Positions 8,690 through 18,638 of a DNA stretch of 64,000 bases are shown piece after piece. Under the pieces are notes generated by a model. The model had not been told where the DNA came from. It searched no databases and saw nothing but the letters and a program-made list of their open reading frames with translations. The position numbers and the translations under genes are program-made. Location of the stretch: assembly GCF_030384665.1 (NCBI RefSeq), contig NC_083678.1, positions 1,054,001-1,118,000 on the forward strand, written 5' to 3'. Each line of letters begins with the position of its first letter. The first letter of the stretch is position 1. This DNA comes from Lodderomyces elongisporus. Taxonomy: Eukaryota > Ascomycota > Pichiomycetes > Serinales > Debaryomycetaceae.

Positions 8690-10849
8690 ATGACATCTTC
8701 ATCCACATTATCATCAAGAAGAAGAGAACTTAGAGCTTCGTTGCGTCAAACAGAGCAACAGCAGGACGACGAAGAGCAGCAGCAACAAGAAAAGCAACAA
8801 CAACAACAACAACAACAACAACAGGAACAGGAACAGCAACAACAGGAGCCACAGGAGTCACAACAACAACAACAACAACAAGATGAGGAGCAACAACAAG
8901 AACAGGAACAACAACAGCAAGATGTGCAAGAGCACGACAACCAGCAAGATGTGCAACATAATAAAGAACAACAGGGTAGTGAACAAGATGAGCAACATGA
9001 ACAACATCTGAATGAAGACGATGTTGCGGCAACTACTCATGCTATTTTGGCTGCTGCTGCCGCCGCTGCTGGTGGTGATGAGGGTCTCACTGACGAGCAA
9101 TTGGCTAGAGAGTTGGCACAACATAGTGCGCAGCACGTTCATGAACATCATGTTGGTGGCTCTAATCACAATCACGACCGATCCCATCATGAAGGGTATG
9201 ATCACAACATTGACGATCAATTTATGGAGGTGAAACAACCTGGAGAACATGGCGCACAAGAATTCTATTCTGGAGCAGAACAAGTTGGCCTGGAGAATAG
9301 AGAAGAAGGCGGTGAAGATGACATTTTCGATGTTGCATTAACTAATGCAGGTGCCAATAACCAAGATGGTAGTGGTGGGGCAAAACGTACGGCTTCAGGT
9401 TTGGACAGGAGTGATGGTAACGATCCAAAAAGACAAAGATCAGGAGCACCAGCTTCACAAGAGTCATTTGAAGCAGCCTTACTTGCTGCCAACGCTGGTA
9501 ACGATGGTAATATTTCTGCTCGTGTTTCTTCGGAACAAACTCAACAACAACAAAATCAACAACAACAACAGCAGCAGCAACAGCAACATCCTATTCCACC
9601 AAAGCAGACAAGAACGATTTTCAAACATATTGATAATCCTGAATCTCCAATTTGTGAGTTTTGTGGTAGAGAGTTTAGAAATGTTATCGACAAGAGAAAC
9701 CATAGGAGAACACATTCGCAACCAAAGAAGTATGAATGTCTTGCTTGCGGTAAGAGGTTTAGTCAAAAGGCCAACTTGACGATCCATGAAACCCATGTTC
9801 ATCAAGATTTGGTGTTGGGCGAGAACGAAATTAGTGATCAAAATCACATTGGCGAGCCAGGTCAGTTGAAGGAGGAAGTCGAGCAATTGCACAATTTGCC
9901 TCAAGATGTTGCTGCTCCTCAACAACAGCAAGTTCAGCAACCATCGCAACTCCATCAACTTCAGCAATCACAACAACAAGTCTCTCAACGTTATGGAACT
10001 AATGTCGTTGACGATAATGTTAATGTATTTGCCGAAGATCCTTCACAACAACAACAACAACATCAACATCATCATCATCAAAGCCTCCACCACAATCAGC
10101 AACATCCATCACCACAACCACAACCACAAGCACAGCATCCGCAACAACAACATCATCATCCAATTGACTTGAAAGATGTACGTGTGCATCATTGTAGTGC
10201 TTATAAATGTGGTAAAGGATTTATTTCCTATGAAAAACTATTGGCGCATGTTGAAAATGATCACAAGGATGACCAACCTCAGCACCCAGACCAACAGCAC
10301 GGTGTATATGACCCAGCACAAGCGGCCGCGGCAGCAGCTGCCGCTGCAGTACAGGCAGCCACTGCAGCTCGTGCAGTAAGTGTTGCTAATGGTGCGGCAG
10401 GTACTACATCCGCCTCTGTCGCTCCCAATACTAATGCTTATGCGGCAGCTGCGACGGCTGGAAATCCATCTGCTCAAACCAATTTGGATCTCCCAACCTT
10501 AGCACCACCTGGAACAATTGAGCCCAAGCCAAGACAAAAGAGAAGAGCACCTACCCAAGAATCCTTAAATGCCAAGGTGCACCATTGTACTTATGTTGGT
10601 TGTACAAAGTCATTTGCCAAAGTAAGCGACTTGACTAGACATTACAGGATCCATACTGGTGAAAGACCCTATGTTTGTGAACATTGTGGTGCTAGTTTCA
10701 ACCAGAGGTATAGATTAACTACACATACCAGGATCCATACAGGTGAGAAGCCTTTTAGTTGCAAATATTGTGGCAAGACGTTTGCTAGAGGTGATGCTGT
10801 GCAATCGCATATTTTCTCGATCCACAGAAACAAAGGTGAAACTTTTTAA
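8690..10849 (+). CDS. Glutamine-rich C2H2 zinc-finger transcription factor
   Basis: A 719-residue DNA-binding protein. Residues 21-100 are almost pure Gln/Glu with interruptions. An Ala run (about 121-128), a second poly-Gln (about 284-300), a His/Gln stretch (about 445-490) and an Ala-rich block (about 543-600) follow. Six C2H2-like fingers are seen: C322xxC...HRRTH; YECLACG...HETHVH; an isolated variant HHCSAYKC near 502; and a C-terminal triple array starting at Cys633 (HHCTYVGC, YVCEHCG, FSCKYCG) with TGERPY and TGEKPF linkers. The C-terminal array is the probable DNA-reading unit, and the Gln/Ala blocks are probable activation or repression regions. It most resembles fungal Azf1-like Gln-rich factors, but I cannot name an orthologue. 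The ATG at 8690 is in good context (ccaaATGaca). Confidence 0.93.
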   Translation: MTSSSTLSSRRRELRASLRQTEQQQDDEEQQQQEKQQQQQQQQQQEQEQQQQEPQESQQQQQQQDEEQQQEQEQQQQDVQEHDNQQDVQHNKEQQGSEQDEQHEQHLNEDDVAATTHAILAAAAAAAGGDEGLTDEQLARELAQHSAQHVHEHHVGGSNHNHDRSHHEGYDHNIDDQFMEVKQPGEHGAQEFYSGAEQVGLENREEGGEDDIFDVALTNAGANNQDGSGGAKRTASGLDRSDGNDPKRQRSGAPASQESFEAALLAANAGNDGNISARVSSEQTQQQQNQQQQQQQQQQHPIPPKQTRTIFKHIDNPESPICEFCGREFRNVIDKRNHRRTHSQPKKYECLACGKRFSQKANLTIHETHVHQDLVLGENEISDQNHIGEPGQLKEEVEQLHNLPQDVAAPQQQQVQQPSQLHQLQQSQQQVSQRYGTNVVDDNVNVFAEDPSQQQQQHQHHHHQSLHHNQQHPSPQPQPQAQHPQQQHHHPIDLKDVRVHHCSAYKCGKGFISYEKLLAHVENDHKDDQPQHPDQQHGVYDPAQAAAAAAAAAVQAATAARAVSVANGAAGTTSASVAPNTNAYAAAATAGNPSAQTNLDLPTLAPPGTIEPKPRQKRRAPTQESLNAKVHHCTYVGCTKSFAKVSDLTRHYRIHTGERPYVCEHCGASFNQRYRLTTHTRIHTGEKPFSCKYCGKTFARGDAVQSHIFSIHRNKGETF
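8756..8985 (+). repeat. CAA/CAG-rich polyglutamine-coding microsatellite
   Basis: Mixed CAA, CAG and GAA/GAG codons encode a Gln/Glu-rich segment of about 75 residues at the start of the zinc-finger protein. Interruptions are frequent, and the longest uninterrupted run is about 10 codons. Antisense frames show long Cys/Ser/Val runs that are artefacts of the repeat. Confidence 0.85.
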
Positions 10850-12141
10850 AGAGGGAACCGTGTGGGAGAAGAGAATGAGAAGGAGCAAGAATATGGGGCC
10901 GAGTGTAAAAGCAAAAATATTGCTTTGCTGCAAAGTAGCCATTGCAGTTGATAGTATGTAACAAATTCAATAGTTTAAGTAATTTTTATAACAAGTATAT
11001 GTCATTGAAAAACACCAAAAAAATTATATATATGTATATATATATATATATATATAGAGCGAAACTAAGAGCTAAAAAAGAAAGTGAAAAAAGTTAAAAG
11101 AAAAAAGCAGAAAAGGTTGATACTACTTTACGAAATGAAATCAATTGAACCAGTTTATTTGTTGTTTTCTTTTTATTTATTCTTATTTATTTTTATCATT
11201 CATTATTTTTGACTTCTTGCGGTGTAAAGCTAGGAGAGTAAAGAGCAAAAGAGAAAATGGTGTTTTTATGCAGAAGTTTGCTGGTAAGTGGCTGTTTAAA
11301 AAATAATGATTCTAATCCAATGTTCAAATTATCGGCTCCGATTTATTTGGAAATAGAAAGGAAAAATAGTAAAGAAAATAATATTGATGAATAAAAAAAC
11401 AATCGTTTAAGCAACATAATTGGTGTGCTCGGTTAAACGGATGAACTATTTCATATTCGATGTTTTTGTCCTTCGCTTCCCCACCTCTCCTCCACAATGT
11501 CTCTAAGGTGTTTGTAAGTGAGAAAGACAGACAATGTGTGTGCGTGTAGTTGTGTGTGTAGTTGTGTGTGTAAATTTTTTATATTTTATTTTTTTTCTTT
11601 TCTGCTGTTTAAGCTTCTTAACACATTGTGCATTGTAGGATACTGAAAATGATGTCAACACGTATCCCGAGCAAACAAGTTTGATTCCGGGGTAAACAGG
11701 GATCAAATCGGAAAATCATCCAATTGATCTATAAAGAGACAATATTTTCAAAAATAGATTTATAGAGACAAGAGAGATACAGGTGATGGTAAAGAAAATG
11801 GAGGTGTACCACTACAACAACAGGTGTTGGTGTTGGTATGGAAATTGTGTATGATTTAAAATCTATAATTTCCTTTTGATCTCAATTTTAATTTTAATTG
11901 TTCTTCTCTTTCTTTCTTTTTTCTTTTCAAATCTTGTTGTTATTTAAATAGCCTATATGTTTACATTATTTAGATGGATATTGTACGAGCAAAACAAATG
12001 CCAACATTTATAAATATCTGGTAAAACCAATGAGGTACAAATTTGGTTTATCTTGTCTTGTCTTGTCTTGATCCACTCCTCTATTTGTTTGCTCATTTAT
12101 TTACCTATTGCCTTTGTTCAATTTGTAAACTTGATAATCTT
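10850..12141. other. Intergenic region downstream of the C2H2 gene
   Basis: About 1.3 kb between convergent genes. It holds a TATATA microsatellite (11026-11056) and a GTGTGT-rich stretch (11536-11572). A B-box-like sequence (GTTTGATTCC, near 11680) has no matching A-box or cloverleaf. Three TCTTG(TCTTG) copies lie at 12051-12070. No gene is supported. Confidence 0.6.
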
Positions 12142-13119
12142 CTAGTTCAACTTTTTCTTTTCGTTACTTCCGCTCAACGAGACACCAGCTCCCGAGTCCT
12201 TGGTCAACAAATCCTTAACGTATTCATAGACAGTAAAAGTCACAGCTTGACCTGGAGCGACTCTCATGATTCTTGGGGTGATACCCTTGTACAATGCGTG
12301 CACACCTTCTTCTTTAACCAATTGTTTAGCAATCTTGACAATTCTCACCAATCCGCTCTCGTTGCTTGCATATGATGATTTTTGTAATCTAGTCTTGATG
12401 GTGTCCAAAGGAGCATTGGACAATGGACCCAATGCACCAGAGATTAAACCGATACACGAGGTTTGCCAAGCGGGCAAGATTTCAGTATTTTCCCTCTTTT
12501 GCAAGTACTCCTTCAATTTTGAGTAAACGGTAAAGTTAACACCTTGGTTAGTAGCTTGTCTTGCACAGGTCAAAGAGACACCACGGTACAAAGTCTTGAA
12601 ACCTTCTTCCTTGACAATCACGTATGCAGCGTGTGGGGCGTTTCTGTATTTGGGGATATCCAATGGGTCCTTCATTGAGTGGTGTTGGGCTTGTAATCTA
12701 ATTTTGACCACTTCCATAGGGTTAACAACACAAATGGATTCGGTGATACCAGCACCTACACCAGCGAGAAAAGTTTGGCCAGAAGTGATTTTGCCATCCT
12801 TGTCGTAAAAAAAAGATCTATAAAATTCATATGAGGAGAAACGGATAGCCATCTTGGGGACGATACCAATAACAACGGCACCCAAACCTTTGTAGAGAGA
12901 CAAGAATCCTTCTTTTTCAACAATGTTGATACCTGTGCGAATGAATCCAGGTGGTTTCTGGCCTGATTTACGGTACAATTGCATTCGAACCTTGATGGTG
13001 TCCAAAGGGTGACAACACAATGCCTCAAACAAACCGGCAACACCACCGGCGACAAAGTCAACTGCTCCTCTCTTGGCTTGTTTTGTAGTTTTCGAATCAG
13101 TAGCAGTAGCAGCGGCCAT
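12142..13119 (-). CDS. SFC1: SFC1/ACR1 mitochondrial succinate-fumarate carrier
   Basis: A 325-residue member of the mitochondrial carrier family with three repeats and their signatures: CHPLDTIKVRMQ (repeat 1), NPMEVVKIRLQAQ (repeat 2) and APLDTIKTRLQ (repeat 3). Six membrane helices are expected in the inner membrane. The repeat 2 signature with VVKIRLQAQHHSM and the segment GVNFTVYSKLKEYLQ are typical of Sfc1. That protein imports succinate made by the glyoxylate cycle in exchange for fumarate, and so is needed for growth on acetate and ethanol. The N-terminal 16 residues are Ala/Thr/Lys-rich, and the C-terminus is Ser/Lys-rich. The long upstream region carries a perfect carbon-source response element (14247-14257), in line with regulation by a Cat8-type activator. 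Confidence 0.95.
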   Translation of the reverse strand: MAAATATDSKTTKQAKRGAVDFVAGGVAGLFEALCCHPLDTIKVRMQLYRKSGQKPPGFIRTGINIVEKEGFLSLYKGLGAVVIGIVPKMAIRFSSYEFYRSFFYDKDGKITSGQTFLAGVGAGITESICVVNPMEVVKIRLQAQHHSMKDPLDIPKYRNAPHAAYVIVKEEGFKTLYRGVSLTCARQATNQGVNFTVYSKLKEYLQKRENTEILPAWQTSCIGLISGALGPLSNAPLDTIKTRLQKSSYASNESGLVRIVKIAKQLVKEEGVHALYKGITPRIMRVAPGQAVTFTVYEYVKDLLTKDSGAGVSLSGSNEKKKLN

Positions 13120-15739
13120 ATTAACTGTGTATTGTTGTTGTTATTTTAATGTAGTTGTGGGTGAGTTCTTTTCTTTCTTTAGTAGAATAAAAAAAAGGGG
13201 GAAAAAAAGGTTTTGAATAAATAATAAAAATTTTAGAATTGGATAAAAGGGAAAGTAGTAGTGATAACCTAATCCTAAAGTAATTCTTGATTGATAAAGA
13301 AACAGGAAGAAGAGGGAAAAGGGAAAAAGGGAAAAGAAAAAAGGAAAAGAGGGAAAAAAGATGAAAAGAAAAAGAATTTGTAATTGGGAAAAACCTGGGG
13401 TATAAGAACCAAATAAATATAGTCGAACAATTTTTTTTATTTGCAAATAAATAAATAAAATTGAAAAATTGAAAACGGATTGAAATTTTTTCAATGTCCA
13501 TTAATTGTCCAAGGCTCGGAACTATCATCTTTTGCTTCTGCTTATTATTATTATGATTTCTCAATTTCCTTTAGCTCTAGCTTACTGAAGCGGTATTATC
13601 AGACTCTTTGGTTGAACAATTAAAAAAAAAAAATAAAAAAAAATTATAAATTATCATAGGACCACGAAATGAACAGTAACAACAACAACAACAAAAGAAA
13701 TATTATCAGAGAGAACAACACTTTGTACATTGAAAAGCAGATTACGTATTTTATAAACAAAGAACTCAAAAAAAAGTTTTTTTTTTTGTATTATTATTAG
13801 GAGGGAAAAAGTGTTAAAGGAAAATAGCCAGAAGAAATGAAGAAGTTAACATTTGGTAGCATATTTTATTTAATAGAATAGCTATTATTACACAAATGCA
13901 CAAAAAAAAACACATACATACAAATAGAAAAAAGAGTCTGGGGAAAAATTGCACATGTACACGACTTAGTATATACCGGCGCAACTTCCATTGCTCCGGG
14001 GTATATCCCATTAGACAAGTATAAATATTTGTAAACTTTTGGTACTATTTACTGTTGGGTATGGAATTTTGCTCTGGAATTCTTTGTAAGTTCCTTTTGC
14101 TGTAAGAAAGCTTGTAGGAGAGAGGATTCATCATTATGTTAAATACAACGAAAAGATAGCGTTAGTGCTTTATAGTGTACTATGTACATTAGGTATCATA
14201 TACCCAACTGTCAACAAACTGGATGAAATTTCATATAATAGGGGAACCGTTCAGCCGTGGGATAAATGGGAAAAGAGCCAACACGAGCACCAAAAAAAGA
14301 AATAGAGGTAAAATTTATTCTTAAAGGAGAGTTACTAGGATCCCCCACATACTTTAAAGGCAGGAAGTTGCTACACAAAACCTTCAAGTTGTTACGTTTT
14401 TTTTAATTTTTTTTATTTTCTAAAATTGACCGTGGCATGACTAATGAGTCAGTCGAAGTTTTTATCGCAACCTTCTCCATACTTTTAGACGTCTTACCAG
14501 CAAACCGACAATATACTAATAACAGTAACAACAACAACAGTAACAATAATAACAGTAACACCTAGAACAATACACATAACGTCATTCACTAAAAGGGTTG
14601 AAACAAAAGTGTCTTGTTCTATCGCGGGAATATACCACCGAAAAAAAGCTACCTTACTTGTATCTGAACTTGGTCAATATGTTGAGATACAACAGGGTAT
14701 AAAATTATAAAGTAAGTAAATAATTATAATAATAATAATAATAAAGAATGAAAGAGACGTATCAATTGTATATGATGTAGCTTCCCGAGGGTTGGAGGTA
14801 TACTTCCATAACTCTTTGCTAAAAGTACGAATATTTCAATTTTGCAAACTACTTCTATTACTACACCATTCTTTATCTCTTAGAAAAGAATGTTAACTAC
14901 TTAAAACTACTTGACCATTAAGAAACTTTTTTAAAGAAGGGAACTGCTTTACCAAACCAACTATACCCTTTTTTTAATATCTATGATTAGGTGTCCCATT
15001 CATATTTCTAGCAGCTAAAGATATTATTATTTTTTTGAATTAACTATACATAAATATTACTCATGAATTTACTTTGCTTGAATATTATTTTTTTTATTTA
15101 AAAGAATAGCTCAAGTATTTGCATTACCCAACCTATTGAAATACAGGACAATGTTGTTGTTTTTTTTATTTTTTTTTATTGGCCAGTGGGAATTGTGATA
15201 AGAATTCGTTGGGCTTTTTTCTTTTTTCTTTTTTCCTTTTTTCCTTTTCATTCACAATAATACATATGTAAACGATTGATCCCTTTTCCGGAGGATACTT
15301 GGGAGTTATTTCTATATAAACAAATCTTTTGTGATGAGGTTTTTGACTCTTCCTTACTCTATACTGAGAAATCATAGTAACAATCATAATAATAATACTT
15401 AAAAAAAAAAGTGAGTTGATTCTTTTTTTTTCTTTTATTAAATATTTTTGCGGACTTTCGGACTTTTGAATGCAGATGTCGATGTTGATGTAATTAAACT
15501 GCAAGTTTGTTTTACCCTAGACCACAAGTGATATCTAGTATCAAGATTGTTGTCTACACTTTTTCTAAATTTCTTTATGTTAGATGCAACATTGTTTTAT
15601 AAATATAAACTAGTTTATTTACTCATTCATTCATTTACATATGTAAAACTAACATTTTTTTTAAAATTAAGAAAGGAAAAAAGTAAAAAGTACTCTTATT
15701 TTCCCTATACAAATAAAACACATTCCATTTCAACTCTCC
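13120..15739. promoter_or_regulatory. Long (2.6 kb) SFC1 upstream region
   Basis: The largest gap in the window. It begins with the SFC1 5' leader (minus strand), which has a purine-rich block at 13190-13380. It holds an inverted repeat with two CCGG cores (13971-14006), a CCRTYSRNCCG match (14247-14257), an ATGAGTCA Gcn4-like site (14444-14451) and CAA/AAC repeats (14525-14560). The rest is A/T-rich DNA leading to the 3' end of the RRM gene. No open frame has plausible composition. The length may reflect complex regulation or an unannotated non-coding transcript. Confidence 0.5.
14247..14257 (+). promoter_or_regulatory. Carbon-source response element (CSRE) match
   Basis: CCGTTCAGCCG matches the yeast consensus CCRTYSRNCCG at all 11 positions. 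Cat8/Sip4 zinc-cluster activators bind such elements upstream of gluconeogenic and glyoxylate genes, including Saccharomyces SFC1. It lies about 1.13 kb upstream of the SFC1 start. Binding here is inferred. Confidence 0.55.
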
Positions 15740-16567
15740 CTAAGCCTTTACAGTAGGTGTGGTGTCAGTGTCAGTGGTGGCAGTGCCAGTGGCAGATTCA
15801 CTTGTTGCACCTGCACCACTAGCCTCTTTTTCCTTCTTAATCTTGGCCAATCTCACAGCTTCGGCATGGACATCCTTAACATCATTAGAAAAATTCTTAT
15901 AGTACTGCACAATTCTTCTTCCCAAAGCAGAGTCAGCAGCGTCATCAAAGTATTTTTTCAAACTCGACTTGTTATAGCTGTCTGTAGCCTTTTCAATCTG
16001 TTGGTTTACAGCACTATTTGGATCAGCAGAATGGACATACTTTTCATCCAATCCCTTAATAAAGTTGTTAAACTTTTCAGAGATTCCATTCTTCTTGTCA
16101 AATTCAGCACCACGCTCAATTATAGAATCACTGACAACATATCCATCAGCTAACAATTGGGCAAGAATGGCATATTTGGGTTTATCTTCTTGGTCCACAT
16201 CGTCATATGTCTTGTCGCCTGTAAGAATTGCGTCTCCCGAAGAACCTCCTGTAGTGGTGGAGGTACCTCCAGTAGTGGTGGTATCACCTCCAGTAGCAGC
16301 ACCTCCAGTAGTGGCTGATGCATTGCCACCATCGGTAATCTCCTTAACCTCATCAACTCTGATAAATGTGTTATCCAACTCAGCATCATTCAATAATAAT
16401 GCAGTTGACACTGCCTTGGGCGATTGGAAAATCACTTCATACTTTTTAACTTTGCCATCATTTTCCAACTCTACCAAATCAGTAATCTTTCCACAAAATG
16501 AAAAGAATTCGCGAACCTTGGCGGGTGTGACTTGAGTGGGGATATTGGATGCTATAACTGAAGACAT
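15740..16567 (-). CDS. Vip1-like RRM protein, long paralogue
   Basis: A 275-residue protein with one N-terminal RNA-recognition motif (residues 3-75: VIASNIP as beta-1/RNP2, KKYEVIFQSPKAVSTALLL as the beta-3/RNP1-to-helix region, FIRVDEV as beta-4). A Gly/Thr/Ala spacer (about 80-112) follows, then a conserved KPKYAILAQLLADGY segment (about 129-143), charged helices, and a Ser/Thr/Ala-rich acidic tail. The arrangement resembles fission-yeast Vip1-like single-RRM proteins, whose function is poorly defined. A shorter paralogue lies at 19953-20492 on the same strand with a near-identical N-terminus. The ATG at 16567 is the first and is aligned with the paralogue start. Confidence 0.85.
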   Translation of the reverse strand: MSSVIASNIPTQVTPAKVREFFSFCGKITDLVELENDGKVKKYEVIFQSPKAVSTALLLNDAELDNTFIRVDEVKEITDGGNASATTGGAATGGDTTTTGGTSTTTGGSSGDAILTGDKTYDDVDQEDKPKYAILAQLLADGYVVSDSIIERGAEFDKKNGISEKFNNFIKGLDEKYVHSADPNSAVNQQIEKATDSYNKSSLKKYFDDAADSALGRRIVQYYKNFSNDVKDVHAEAVRLAKIKKEKEASGAGATSESATGTATTDTDTTPTVKA

Positions 16568-17645
16568 TGTTTATGAGTTTTTATTAAAATACTATTTTAG
16601 TTTTTGAATTTCTAAGTTTAAATATTTAGAAGAAGAAAAAGAAAAGAAGAAAAAGAAAAGAAGAATTCAAGAATATACAATTCATAGAGAAATTTCCAAA
16701 CACTTTTATACTTGAATTGCTAATTCCAATTAAGAAATTGAAAACACTCAAAGGATTTGATTCAAAACAGCAATGTATTATTAGCCTGTGCAATACATTG
16801 GAAGTAGAGGAAATAAATAAAAAAATAAAAATAAAAATAAAAATTAAAAGTTAAAGATAAAAATAAGAGTTAGGGATAAGGGAGAAAGGAGGGGGAGGGG
16901 GGGTTTGTGGAAGGCAAAAACAAGCAAAGCAATGAAAATAAAAAAAAGGACAATTGAAACAATCATTAGGGGAAAAAAAATAGGAACAGGGGGGAAGGAA
17001 AGTGAGGCGCTGTTCTTGTCGATTGATGGTTTAGCTTGTATCCTCTCTCCCCCCCCCCCCCCTCCTCTTTTCCAATATATGGTATTGGAATGATCATGTG
17101 CAAATTCTCATACTGATGATATTTTCAACCGTTGCTCTTTCTCAAAAGCAAACAAAAATTTTTGTACTCCAAAAATTTGTTTATTTTTTTTAGTGTGACA
17201 TTTATTACCATGACTAATATATTATGTAATCAGGTACAAATTATCTCAAAAAGGAAGAGAGACAAACAGGAAAGGTTTGACAAAAACCTCGCATTTGAAT
17301 TTAAGGGGCTGTTAAAAAGTTTATATTAATAATTAAGGGGTTTATTTTACAACCTATTTGAACAAACTAAAGAAGAAACAAAAAGAAAACACCTTGTGAC
17401 GAAGAATTAGGAATTTCTTTGAAAAATACTCATGGTACAAAGTAATCAAACTTTCTACTTAAATTATTACAGAAACTTATCATGACTTGGAAATTGTATA
17501 TATTGAAGGCTATCTACTTGGTAAATGTATCACACCATTTATGTCAGGTTCTTTAAGTGCTTGTTTTGCTTTGTTTATAAATTTTTTCTTTTTTTCTCTT
17601 TTTTTTTACATGTAGTTACACAGTTGTACATAGTAAATCATTGGT
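16568..17645. other. Intergenic region with G- and C-rich tracts
   Basis: About 1.1 kb upstream of the long RRM gene. It holds AAAAATAAAAATAAAAAT repeats (16815-16870), a G-rich patch (16886-16903) and a run of 14 cytosines (17049-17062). No coding frame is supported. Confidence 0.6.
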
Positions 17646-18638
17646 TTAAACCATATAATGACTAACTTCTTCATCGCCACCATTACACGTATAATTTTTC
17701 TCATATCCTTCAGTGCCTATTGCATTATAAACACTATCCATTGCCGACGACTCATAGATCATTAGATCGAGACACTTTTCCAATATTACAATGGTTGACT
17801 TGATGTACATCTTAACAATTCTCGGTATTTCGTTATTGATAAACCAACAATCGGCATTATCTTCAATTTTAACAGTCTTGTTATTTGCGATGTTGTTGTT
17901 GTTGTTGTTGCAATGGTCTACACCTAGACTAATCTGCAGCTCTTCATCAACGGGATTGATGATACGCAAAAACTCAAGGTATTTGCGTACATGGAAGTTG
18001 ACCCGACTCAAGTCCCAATACTTTATCTGGTGAAATTCCAGCTTGAGGTATTCGTGCGAACTCGTAATAGTATCGATATCCAAAATATCATATTTAAACA
18101 AGTCATCAAGTAGACATAGCATAATGTATGTTTCATGAAACACACTCATTAAACATTGCTGCTGTTGCTGTTGCTGTTGTTGTTCCACCAGTAAAGTTTG
18201 AAACAAAAAATGTTGTGCTTTGTATCTTGAGTTTTCCTGTTGGTGATGAGCAAGTACTGGTGACTTGAAATGTTTGCATAGCGACGTAAGTCTCATGTAC
18301 GATGACGAGTTAGATGAGGGGGATGGTGAAGATGGTGGTGAGTACATCTTTTGAAACATGTAGTCAGTAGGCTTGATTTCAATTTGGAATTTATTCAACA
18401 AGTTTGTTGTTGCGGCATCTAGAACTGATTTGTTGTATTGTTCTGAAGTAAGTGTTATTGGTGTTGATAACGGTGACTCATGTAGTGATGGTGATGATGA
18501 TGATGAAGATGATGATGGTATGGGCGTGGATGCTACTGTTGATGTTGGGGTAGTTGGGGTTGTTGGGGATGTTGGGGCTGTCAAAAGAGATTCAGTAGTA
18601 TACTTTTGATATGTTGATGGTTGTACTATTGAAACCAT
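17646..18638 (-). CDS. Unrecognised Ser/Thr/Pro- and Asn-rich protein
   Basis: The frame extends upstream to a GTG, but the first ATG is at 18638 (context caacaATGgtt), giving 330 residues. The N-terminal third is low-complexity Thr/Ser/Pro (about 20-60 and 105-115). A middle, more ordered region (about 120-240) contains the segments FLFQTLLVEQ, a poly-Gln run of about 10, FHETYIMLCLLDDLFKYDI and a stretch ending HVRKYLEFLRII that looks helical. A later Asn run (NNNNNN) and the segment IPRIVKMYIKSTIVILEKCLDLMIYES suggest further helices. No membrane signal or catalytic motif is seen, and I do not recognise the family. It sits between the two RRM paralogues on the same strand. Confidence 0.75.
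   Translation of the reverse strand: MVSIVQPSTYQKYTTESLLTAPTSPTTPTTPTSTVASTPIPSSSSSSSSPSLHESPLSTPITLTSEQYNKSVLDAATTNLLNKFQIEIKPTDYMFQKMYSPPSSPSPSSNSSSYMRLTSLCKHFKSPVLAHHQQENSRYKAQHFLFQTLLVEQQQQQQQQQCLMSVFHETYIMLCLLDDLFKYDILDIDTITSSHEYLKLEFHQIKYWDLSRVNFHVRKYLEFLRIINPVDEELQISLGVDHCNNNNNNIANNKTVKIEDNADCWFINNEIPRIVKMYIKSTIVILEKCLDLMIYESSAMDSVYNAIGTEGYEKNYTCNGGDEEVSHYMV

Noticed and set aside
8730..9283. Antisense poly-Cys/Ser/Val frames
   Set aside because: They are the complement of CAA/CAG repeats in the C2H2 factor gene.
11503..11706. Possible tRNA B-box (GTTTGATTCC) near 11680
   Set aside because: No A-box, acceptor pairing or anticodon arm could be found around it.
13121..13564. 147-residue minus-strand frame upstream of SFC1
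   Set aside because: It is Phe/Ser/Pro-rich low complexity from a purine-rich leader, with no domain and no conserved start.
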